DNA of 54,727 nt from an uncultured Mollicutes bacterium (GTDB lineage: Bacteria > Bacillota_I > Bacilli_A > RFN20 > CAG-826). The stretch covers positions 1-54,727 of the forward strand of contig UQCQ01000012.1 of NCBI GenBank assembly GCA_900539595.1, in the 5' to 3' direction. A model generated the notes under the pieces. That model made no database searches. It had not been told where the DNA came from and saw only the letters and a program-made list of their open reading frames with translations. A program made the translations under genes and the position numbers. Below are positions 40,745 through 47,305 of this stretch, one piece after another (position 1 is the first letter of the stretch; every line of letters begins with the position of its first letter).

Positions 40745-41458
40745 ATGACGAAAGAAGAAAAGGCTGCCGCCAAAGCGGCAAAGAAAGCCGAAAGAAAGGC
40801 CAAGGGAGAAGGCCTTTGGAACGACTTCAAAAAATTCATTTCGAAAGGAAACGTCCTCGATATGGCCGTTGGCGTCATCATCGGCGGAGCGTTCAATGCG
40901 ATTGTCACCGCGTTAGTCAACATCTTGATGAGCGTTTGCACTTGGGGCGTCCCTGGTGGTATCAAAGGACTCGTCACGGTGCTTCCCGCGGCGAATGCCA
41001 CTCAAGCCGGTGTCCCGGGAATTGGACAATATTTCACCGATTTGAAGGCTGCAACGATCGCCTATGCCGCCAGCCAAGGCGTCACAATCACTGAAAGTTC
41101 CGACACCTATGTTCAATGGCAAAATTCTTTGAAGAACCTCTACACTCTTCACGGAACGACCTGGACCTATAATCTCTCTGCGGTCATTGACTGGGGAACC
41201 TTCATCAATGCGATTATTTCCTTCATCATCATCGCGATCACCCTTTTCGTTATTGTCCGTACAGTGAAATCCGTTAAGGCGAAACGTCTTGCTTGGCAAG
41301 CTCAGATACAGGAAGAATATTACAAAAAGCATCCGGAAGAACGCCCGGCACCCGAACCCGAACCCGTCAAAAAGCCGACGACGGAAGAACTTCTCACCGC
41401 TATCCTTGGCGAACTCCAAGCCCAGAACGGTGCGAAGAAAACCGAAGAAGCAAAATAA
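40745..41458 (+). CDS. mscL: Large-conductance mechanosensitive channel MscL, enlarged
   Basis: The 237-residue protein has a Lys/Ala-rich N-terminal extension, the conserved MscL first segment (WNDFKKFISKGNVLDMAVGVIIGGAFNAIVTALV), a long extracytoplasmic loop, the second membrane helix (FINAIISFIIIAITLFVIV) and a Pro/Glu-rich tail with the usual C-terminal helix (EELLTAILGELQAQ). MscL is usually 130-150 residues; here the loop is about 80 residues longer. The channel opens on membrane tension to release osmolytes. Confidence 0.93.
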   Translation: MTKEEKAAAKAAKKAERKAKGEGLWNDFKKFISKGNVLDMAVGVIIGGAFNAIVTALVNILMSVCTWGVPGGIKGLVTVLPAANATQAGVPGIGQYFTDLKAATIAYAASQGVTITESSDTYVQWQNSLKNLYTLHGTTWTYNLSAVIDWGTFINAIISFIIIAITLFVIVRTVKSVKAKRLAWQAQIQEEYYKKHPEERPAPEPEPVKKPTTEELLTAILGELQAQNGAKKTEEAK

Positions 41459-41473
41459 GTCTTCATCATTCCT

Positions 41474-41505
41474 AAAGGAATCGCTCTCTCCGCGGTTCCT
41501 TTTTT
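41474..41505 (+). terminator. Terminator of mscL
   Basis: AAGGAATCGC and GCGGTTCCTT form a 10-bp stem (one G-U) around TCTCTCC, followed by TTTT, 16 nt after the mscL stop. Confidence 0.85.
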
Positions 41506-41517
41506 CTTTGCTTCCTG

Positions 41518-41523
41518 TACAAT
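41518..41523 (+). promoter_or_regulatory. -10 of the phosphatase-Nudix gene
   Basis: TACAAT lies 8 nt before the ATG at 41532, with TTCCTT 16 nt further up as a weak -35. No Shine-Dalgarno sequence; predicted leaderless. Confidence 0.5.
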
Positions 41524-41531
41524 TTTCACGT

Positions 41532-42635
41532 ATGAGAATGATGGTTTTGAATGGCGTGGAAAATTTCCGCGATTTAGGCGGATATCCCTGCTCTTATGGA
41601 GAAACTCAATATGGGGTGATTTACCGTTCCGCAACCTTGGCTGAGGCAACGCCTCAAGATAAAAACAAGATAGCAGATTTGGGGATAAAGACGATTTTGG
41701 ATTTACGAGACGATGAAAGCCGTAATAAGGCCCCAAGCCCTTTTCTTCACGATCCTCGATTTGAAGTGAAGGAATTATCCGTGAACGGGAATGGAAGAAT
41801 TTCTAAGGATTACGAAGATTACCTCGATTCCTATATGGAAATGGTGGAAGACCCCTATACGGCAAGACGGATTTTTAAGGCGATTCTAGAATCCCCCAAG
41901 CCCTTGGTGATTCATTGCAATGCAGGCAAAGACCGGACGGGTGTATTTTCCGCGCTGTTGCTTCTTTTCGCTGGTGTCCCCCTTGAAATGGTGAACGCCG
42001 ACTATATGATGTCCTTTCCTTTGCTTCCGAAAATGACGCAAAACACGCGCCAACACCATCCAGAGATCCCAGAATTGCTTTTAACTCCCATGACGGGATT
42101 CTTCCCTGAATTCTATCAACGCTTCCTGAAGCGGTACGGCGATTTGGAACAATACTGCGAAGCGATTGGGCTAAGCGATGACGAATATCGTTCCTTAGTG
42201 AGTTTGCTTGGGAAACAGGAAAAAAGCTGTGGGGCGGTCGTTTTCCATAACGGCAAGGTCCTTGTTGAGCACATGGTTCAAGGCCATTACAGCATTCCTA
42301 AGGGACACGTGGAGTCTTTTGACGTGGACGAATACGCAACGGCGAGACGAGAAATCAAAGAAGAGACGGGTTTAGAGGTCGATCATTTCCTTTCTGGATT
42401 CCGTTATCCCATTTTCTATTCCCCGCGAGTTGGCGTTTTCAAAGAAGTGGTTTTCTATATCGTGGAAGTAAAAACAAGCGATACAGTACCCCAAAAAGAA
42501 GAAGTGGAATCCTGCCATTTTATCTCCCCTGCGGATGCGATGCGGGTATTAAGCCACGATTCGGATCGAAGAGTCATGAAGGAAGCCGCGTGGTACGAGG
42601 CGAATCACCATGACGAATGGATGGCAAAAAAATAA
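41532..42635 (+). CDS. Tyrosine-phosphatase / Nudix hydrolase fusion protein
   Basis: The 367-residue protein joins two domains. Residues 1-230 form a tyrosine/dual-specificity phosphatase of the Y_phosphatase3 type (VENFRDLGGYP, YRSATL, catalytic HCNAGKDRTGVFSALLL near 128). Residues about 234-367 form a Nudix hydrolase (CGAVVF, GHVESFDVDEYATARREIKEETGL). Its Nudix box has one extra residue and Asp where the first Glu is usual. It may dephosphorylate phosphotyrosine/phosphoinositide-like and nucleoside-diphosphate-linked substrates. The longer frame from 41289 runs out of frame through mscL and is rejected. Confidence 0.85.
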   Translation: MRMMVLNGVENFRDLGGYPCSYGETQYGVIYRSATLAEATPQDKNKIADLGIKTILDLRDDESRNKAPSPFLHDPRFEVKELSVNGNGRISKDYEDYLDSYMEMVEDPYTARRIFKAILESPKPLVIHCNAGKDRTGVFSALLLLFAGVPLEMVNADYMMSFPLLPKMTQNTRQHHPEIPELLLTPMTGFFPEFYQRFLKRYGDLEQYCEAIGLSDDEYRSLVSLLGKQEKSCGAVVFHNGKVLVEHMVQGHYSIPKGHVESFDVDEYATARREIKEETGLEVDHFLSGFRYPIFYSPRVGVFKEVVFYIVEVKTSDTVPQKEEVESCHFISPADAMRVLSHDSDRRVMKEAAWYEANHHDEWMAKK

Positions 42636-42775
42636 GGAAACGAAAAAGGGGCTTTAGCGTTCCAGAATACCAAGAAGGCGTTAAAGTGGCGACGAAGGTT
42701 GGTTTAGATTTTTCGCTGGAATTCTTTGCCACGAATCATTATTTCTTTCTCCAACTCATCAGTGCGATTAAATAA
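42617..42775 (+). CDS. Possible small protein (52 aa)
   Basis: This open frame overlaps the end of the phosphatase-Nudix gene by 19 nt in another frame and runs to the terminator at 42774. It begins MDGKKIRKRKRGFSVPEYQE and ends with a hydrophobic LEFFATNHYFFLQLISAIK. There is no clear ribosome-binding site. It fills an otherwise empty 176-nt gap; it may be a real small membrane-active protein or chance. Confidence 0.3.
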   Translation: MDGKKIRKRKRGFSVPEYQEGVKVATKVGLDFSLEFFATNHYFFLQLISAIK

Positions 42776-42804
42776 GAAAAGCCCCTGCTCATTTTAAGCA
42801 GGGG
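42774..42804 (-). terminator. Terminator of the oxidoreductase gene
   Basis: On the minus strand CCCCTGCT and AGCAGGGG form a perfect 8-bp stem around TAAAATG, followed by CTTTTCTT. Confidence 0.85.
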
Positions 42805-42811
42805 GTGCTAT

Positions 42812-44041
42812 TCATTTTAGGGAGATGACGTCTTCGCTTGGGCGTTCTTTGTATTTCCCTCGGGTAAAGTCGGGAATGGCTATAGGGGTTCCTCCGTTAC
42901 GCAGAGATTCTTCGGATAGCGGAGTGACTGCCATCCAAGTTGCCATATCGTAAACATCGATAGGGAAGGGCTTCTTTTCGTTCAAACAATCGAAGAAGAC
43001 GCGGAATTCAATGTAATCCATGCCACCGTGCCCTAATTCTCTTTGCTCCGGGGTGATGTTTTTCCAAACGTCGGGAAGGAATTCTTCTTTATAACGATCG
43101 CTGCAGCCTTGGTTCTTTTGGTAGAAGTCATAGGTATCATAGATTTCAGGAATATCCCCGTCCGTCATGATGAGTTTATTATCGGCTGCGGCGAACCCTT
43201 TGGTTCCTCTTAACGTGAATTCGCGGGCATAGAAATGGGGGAGGGAGGTGTCTAGACGGATGGTGATAACCTGGCCCTTTTCGGTGGTTAAAGTGGTGGT
43301 GACGATATCGCTTTGAGCGAATTTGGTGCCATTTAAGGTAGAATCGGGGCAACGGGCATCGCCTTCGAATCGTTCAAGGCTCACCCCGGGGCGAGTGCCG
43401 AAACTAGACAGGTGGGTCAAGCGATTTCCACGATTGATGTCGAGCGCCTTCGCGATGGGGCCGAGTTCGTGGGTGGGGTAATTCTCCGCGTTGCGGTTTT
43501 GGTAATTGCGGAGACGATAATGGCGATTAACGTGGCCTCCTAAAATCTCTTTCCGTAAATCATGGCTATAACATCCGTGGCAATAAAGAAGCTCTCCTAG
43601 TTTTCCAGAACGATAAACCGCGGTGGAAAGCAATTCAAATTCGTCGAAGCAGCAGTTTTCCAGCATCATGATTGGAGTCTTGGTCCGTTCATAAGTGTCG
43701 ACTAAATCCCAGCAATCTTGAACGGAATAGGCTCCCGCAACTTCGCTTCCAACAATTTTCCCTTTTTCCATTGCGTAGATGGACATCGGGATATGCATTT
43801 CCCAATCGCAGATAATCATGACGATTTCGACTTTGGGAGAATCGACGAGGTCTTTCCAGTTTAAATAAGCTTTCGGGGCATCTTTTTGTCTTTCTTCCAC
43901 CAACTTGCTCGCTTTCTCGATGCGATCTTCGTAAAGGTCGCTTAAGGCGACGACTTTGCATTCGGGGCAGGCCATCATGCTGGAAAGAAGCGCGTGCCCG
44001 CGATTCCCAAGCCCAATGACCCCAACGTTATATTGCTTCAT
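42812..44041 (-). CDS. Gfo/Idh/MocA-family oxidoreductase
   Basis: The 409-residue NAD(P)-dependent oxidoreductase has an N-terminal Rossmann fold (VGVIGLGNRGHALLS at 5-19) and a C-terminal alpha/beta domain containing the EVAGAY segment (consensus EKP-type Lys replaced) and family-like HELGPIAKAL. Members oxidise or isomerise sugars and inositols, or act as glycosidases. The Lys of the usual EKP motif is not seen (GSEVAGAYS), as in the glycosidase-type (GH109-like) subgroup. AAGGAG lies 7 nt before the ATG at 44041. It is the only minus-strand gene on the right arm. Confidence 0.85.
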   Translation of the reverse strand: MKQYNVGVIGLGNRGHALLSSMMACPECKVVALSDLYEDRIEKASKLVEERQKDAPKAYLNWKDLVDSPKVEIVMIICDWEMHIPMSIYAMEKGKIVGSEVAGAYSVQDCWDLVDTYERTKTPIMMLENCCFDEFELLSTAVYRSGKLGELLYCHGCYSHDLRKEILGGHVNRHYRLRNYQNRNAENYPTHELGPIAKALDINRGNRLTHLSSFGTRPGVSLERFEGDARCPDSTLNGTKFAQSDIVTTTLTTEKGQVITIRLDTSLPHFYAREFTLRGTKGFAAADNKLIMTDGDIPEIYDTYDFYQKNQGCSDRYKEEFLPDVWKNITPEQRELGHGGMDYIEFRVFFDCLNEKKPFPIDVYDMATWMAVTPLSEESLRNGGTPIAIPDFTRGKYKERPSEDVISLK

Positions 44042-44157
44042 GACTTTCTCCTTTTTCAAAAGGTGATGATGGCTTTATTATGCACGAACAAGACGAAAAA
44101 GAATTGCTCTAGCAACGTCAAAAAAGGCGAAAATCACGGAAAAAGAAGAATAAGGTA

Positions 44158-44163
44158 TAAAAT
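44158..44163 (+). promoter_or_regulatory. -10 of the esterase gene
   Basis: TAAAAT (within TATAAAAT) ends 6 nt before the ATG at 44170. AGGAG is also present but only 1 nt from the ATG, too close to be a functional ribosome-binding site. Confidence 0.45.
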
Positions 44164-44169
44164 AGGAGC

Positions 44170-44817
44170 ATGGAATTCGGACAAGTTTGTGGAAACAAGA
44201 ACGCGAAGAATTGGGTTTATTTTGTCTGCATGAACCAGCAAGAAGCCGCGGATGTTTATTCCTTGGTAAAGGAAGCGGGAGAAGAACTGGCCATCGTCCC
44301 CTGCATCCCCTCGTCTTGGGAAAGCGATTTGACCCCCTATGAAGCGGATAATCCCTTGCAAAAGGGCCGTACGTTCGCTGGAAAAGCCGATGACTTTCTA
44401 AAAGACGTGATGGCGGTTGCTTCTACGTGTCCCGCTGTCCATCGAATCCTGGCCGGCTATTCTCTTGCAGGCCTATTCGTCTTATACGCAGGGGCAAAAT
44501 GTTCGTTGTTTGATTCCCTCGTCGCGGGATCCCCTTCTTTGTGGTATCCCTCTTTTATAGAATATGCGCAAACTCACCCCTTAAATCCCGAGATTCAATA
44601 CGTGTATTTTTCTTTGGGCGACCAAGAAGCCAAGGTTAAAAACCCCGTCTTTCAAATCGTCGATCAACGGATGAACGAATATTGCAAAATTCTAAAAGAA
44701 ATGCGAATCCCGTTCCATTTTGACCTCAATCCCGGCAAACACGTTAATAACGTGATGGGACGAATGGCCAAGGGTATTTTGTCCGCAATTCAGTTTCATT
44801 CGACAAAGCATCCTTAA
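44170..44817 (+). CDS. Alpha/beta hydrolase, esterase-like
   Basis: The 215-residue cytoplasmic hydrolase has the nucleophile elbow GYSLAG (Ser near residue 98) preceded by the family strand RILAG, then a putative acid region (YFSLGDQEAKV) and catalytic His in NPGKHVNN (near 190). It looks like the esterase-D/enterochelin esterase superfamily in compact form. There is no signal peptide. Substrate unknown. Confidence 0.75.
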   Translation: MEFGQVCGNKNAKNWVYFVCMNQQEAADVYSLVKEAGEELAIVPCIPSSWESDLTPYEADNPLQKGRTFAGKADDFLKDVMAVASTCPAVHRILAGYSLAGLFVLYAGAKCSLFDSLVAGSPSLWYPSFIEYAQTHPLNPEIQYVYFSLGDQEAKVKNPVFQIVDQRMNEYCKILKEMRIPFHFDLNPGKHVNNVMGRMAKGILSAIQFHSTKHP

Positions 44818-44826
44818 AAAGTTCTT

Positions 44827-44848
44827 TAACACCGAAATAATGGTGTTA
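44827..44848 (+). promoter_or_regulatory. Inverted repeat upstream of the small membrane protein gene
   Basis: TAACACC and GGTGTTA (exact complements, 8-nt spacer) lie 37 nt before the next start codon. There is no T tract, so an operator is more likely than a terminator. Confidence 0.4.
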
Positions 44849-44885
44849 CACTTGGAATATGGGTTCCTGCCCTTTGAGGTGAAAT

Positions 44886-45452
44886 ATGAAAAAAAGTAAA
44901 AAGTCGTTTACCCTCCTTTTGGGTCTTGTTGCTGCCGTTCTTGGCATCATCGCCCTCCTCTTGCCGCTTGCTACGGCTTATACCAACAAAGTCAGCCTCC
45001 CCGTTGTGGGCGAAGTTGTTGCCGTTGTTTCTAGCGCTTATTGCTTCATCTTCGGCGCCGCTGCAAAATCCACCACCAAAGCTAGCAGCAGCCAAACCAC
45101 GACCGACGTTAAACTCTATCGTCCGGCTGCGCTGGCCCTTGTTGGCTGGATTTTGATTGTTTTGGCTTTGGTTGCCGTCGTCGTGGCGATCTACATGGTC
45201 TATGCCAAAAAGAAATTTGGGAAATTTGCCTTCTTCGGAGCGGCATTACTATTCATTGTTGGCGGTGTCCTCCTTTTCTGCGTGAAAGAACAGCTCTGCC
45301 TCGCTTCCGTTTCCGATCCTTCGAGCCTGAGCAAGGATGCCATTGAAGCGGCCACTTCGAAAATGACTCTCGGCTTCGGATTTATCGGAACCGGTATCGC
45401 TGGCATTCTCTCTGGCATCGCTTCTGGCGTTGCCGGCGTGTTTGCAAAATAA
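44886..45452 (+). CDS. Four-helix membrane protein, unknown function
   Basis: The 188-residue protein has about four hydrophobic segments (residues roughly 8-33, 35-60, 78-105, 115-140), a fifth Gly/Ala-rich one at the C-terminus (FGFIGTGIAGILSGIASG), and a short Ser/Thr-rich loop. I do not recognise the family. Codon use is C-ending, as in the highly expressed genes. GAGGTG lies 4 nt before the ATG. Confidence 0.7.
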   Translation: MKKSKKSFTLLLGLVAAVLGIIALLLPLATAYTNKVSLPVVGEVVAVVSSAYCFIFGAAAKSTTKASSSQTTTDVKLYRPAALALVGWILIVLALVAVVVAIYMVYAKKKFGKFAFFGAALLFIVGGVLLFCVKEQLCLASVSDPSSLSKDAIEAATSKMTLGFGFIGTGIAGILSGIASGVAGVFAK

Positions 45453-45476
45453 GATTTTTTAAGCAGGACCCTTTAT

Positions 45477-45501
45477 GCTCCCGTAAAAAACGGGGGCTTT
45501 T
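45477..45501 (+). terminator. Terminator of the small membrane protein gene
   Basis: GCTCCCGT and ACGGGGGC form an 8-bp stem (one G-U) around a five-A loop, followed by TTTT. Confidence 0.85.
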
Positions 45502-45503
45502 CA

Positions 45504-45509
45504 TATGAT
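45504..45509 (+). promoter_or_regulatory. -10 of the structured RNA candidate
   Basis: TATGAT lies just after the preceding terminator and would start transcription at about 45515-45517, exactly at the first helix of the structured element. No convincing -35. Confidence 0.35.
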
Positions 45510-45513
45510 TAAT

Positions 45514-45699
45514 ACCAGGATGATTCCTTGGTCACTGCCATAGGCATATCCCGCGGGATATGCGGCGACTTACAATAGAGTTGCCGTCTGTGGCAGAGAC
45601 CGATGAGGTCTCCTGGTCTTCTTACGCAGGCATGCGGAAGATGATTTTGGGAATGACGGAAAGGGCTTTTTCGTTCTTGAAAAATGCTGTTTCTCTTTT
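45514..45699 (+). ncRNA. Candidate structured RNA (ncRNA or riboswitch-like leader)
   Basis: Between two genes, nested helices can be drawn. An outer ACCAGGA (45514-45520) pairs with TCCTGGT (45611-45617). CTGCCA (45535-45540) pairs with TGGCAG (45591-45596), enclosing a 20-bp perfect palindrome hairpin (45544-45563) and GGCGACT/AGTTGCC (45564-45585). AGACC/GGTCT forms a hairpin at 45597-45611, and CTTC-CGCA/TGCG-GAAG another at 45618-45640. ACCAGGA can instead pair locally with TCC-T-TGGT (45525-45532), an alternative fold. A weak terminator-like hairpin with T-rich tail lies at 45665-45699. It matches no RNA family I recognise. Confidence 0.6.
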
Positions 45700-45729
45700 A
45701 CGATATTTTGAGACCAAAGGAGATTGTCG

Positions 45730-47301
45730 ATGAAAAAACCGTATTTGCTTCTTGTTGCCACGGCATTATTAGCCCTCGCGGGATGTAGGTTTCAACCTAC
45801 CCCGGATGATTCGAAAAAGACCACAGATTCTACTTCCGACGTTACGGGGACGGAGGCGAGTACGTCTCTTTTTTGTCCCGTTTTTCCTCAGGCGTTGTTG
45901 CATCACTTCTTTCTCCAAGCAACTGTCAAAGAAGCGGAAGGAGAGCCTTTGGAAATTCGCGTGGCTCTTAGCGAGGACCACGCGACGATTTCCTCTACCG
46001 ACGATGCCGCTTTTTATGAGAAAACGGCAACGGGAGGTTATGACCGCGTTCATTTGGACGAAACCAACGAAGTGATTCATGAACCCCAATTGGGTTCTTT
46101 CGCCGATCAATTTCCCAACCCCTTTGCGGCGATAAAAGATTCTACTGATTTGATTAATTCTGAAGGCAAATTGACGGAGTTGGGCGAAGCGTTCGCCGAT
46201 ACGATTGGCCTAGATACAACCTTAACCTTTACCCAAGCCACTTTGGAATTCGAGGGGGAGGGGGCAAAGGTTGCCCTTGTCACGGATTCTGCTACCCAAG
46301 TGGAAATGGTTTTCTCTAGCGATGCTTCTTCCGATTTGCGTTTAAGCCCGCTTCCTGAAACGGAGGAATCCAAACAAATCGATAAGACTTTGGGTCTATT
46401 GGAGCCCAAGAACTATACGGCTACTTTAACCCAAGGTGGCAAGGAAAAAGCAAAAGTAGAAGTTCAAGGCGATCGCCTTCTTTTCGCGGATGGAACTTCT
46501 ACCAAAGGTTACGTCAAAACCGAAAGCGGTTATAAAACGTTAAATGTCGATGGGGGCGTCGTCTCTCAAGACACGGTGACCACAGATGCGTTTGGCTCTT
46601 TGCTTCCAGACTTTGATTTCAGTGGGGCTATTTTCCAAGAAGAAAAGCTCACCTATCTCGTTAAATCAGCAGACGTCCTTTCTCATTTTGCTTTTAAACC
46701 CATTGCGGCGACCTTTAAAAACAAAACGATTCAGTCATTAAAAGCCACCGACAATTCATTGGTTTTGACTTTTGATAAAGAAGGGTCTGTTCCCTATGTT
46801 TTAACCATTGATCAAATTGGAACCACCAAATTGTCCGTGGATTTGGACAAGGTCACGATTTTAAAAACATGGGAATCCGAAGCCCCGAAAATTGACTCAG
46901 AAATGAAGCAAATCATGGATACCCCGATTCCTTATTGGGATTGTGGATACACATGGTTTACCGAAGGCGACTACTACAATTTCGTCTTGAACGCCAAATT
47001 GCTGGAAACAGGCTTTGAAGCAAAAACGGCAGATGAAGCAGAAGCACAGTTCAACGCCTATGCTCAACTCCTTCGTGACAAAGGATTCGTTGAATTGAAC
47101 CAAACCGATTTAACGGCTTTGAGCAGCGCCTCTTTCTATCCTATCGGCGATTATGACATCAACGGCTTTGCCCACGATCGCTTCTTCCTCGCAGGGTCCA
47201 TGGTCGTGGAAATTTGCTACGGCGATACAGACTATTGGACTTATAGTTGGGATGAATCCCCACGTTGCTACCTCTGCATTTCCCCCGATGTGAGAAAATA
47301 G
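45730..47301 (+). CDS. Secreted lipoprotein, unknown function
   Basis: The 523-residue protein has a signal peptide ending in lipobox LAGC (Cys near residue 19), then a Ser/Thr/Asp-rich spacer and extracytoplasmic beta-rich sequence. Its C-terminal part (PIPYWDCGYTWFTEGDYYNF ... AQLLRDKGFVELN) resembles the end of the next lipoprotein (PYVYSPSTYKQW ... YRQALLKAGFVKAE), suggesting a shared domain. AAGGAG lies 7 nt before the ATG; TACGAT at 45699 may be the -10. It follows the structured RNA candidate. Confidence 0.8.
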   Translation: MKKPYLLLVATALLALAGCRFQPTPDDSKKTTDSTSDVTGTEASTSLFCPVFPQALLHHFFLQATVKEAEGEPLEIRVALSEDHATISSTDDAAFYEKTATGGYDRVHLDETNEVIHEPQLGSFADQFPNPFAAIKDSTDLINSEGKLTELGEAFADTIGLDTTLTFTQATLEFEGEGAKVALVTDSATQVEMVFSSDASSDLRLSPLPETEESKQIDKTLGLLEPKNYTATLTQGGKEKAKVEVQGDRLLFADGTSTKGYVKTESGYKTLNVDGGVVSQDTVTTDAFGSLLPDFDFSGAIFQEEKLTYLVKSADVLSHFAFKPIAATFKNKTIQSLKATDNSLVLTFDKEGSVPYVLTIDQIGTTKLSVDLDKVTILKTWESEAPKIDSEMKQIMDTPIPYWDCGYTWFTEGDYYNFVLNAKLLETGFEAKTADEAEAQFNAYAQLLRDKGFVELNQTDLTALSSASFYPIGDYDINGFAHDRFFLAGSMVVEICYGDTDYWTYSWDESPRCYLCISPDVRK

Positions 47302-47305
47302 ATTT

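Noticed and set aside
41289..41531. N-terminal extension of the phosphatase-Nudix frame into mscL
   Set aside because: It is an out-of-frame reading of the mscL 3' end; the phosphatase domain starts at 41532, just behind a -10.
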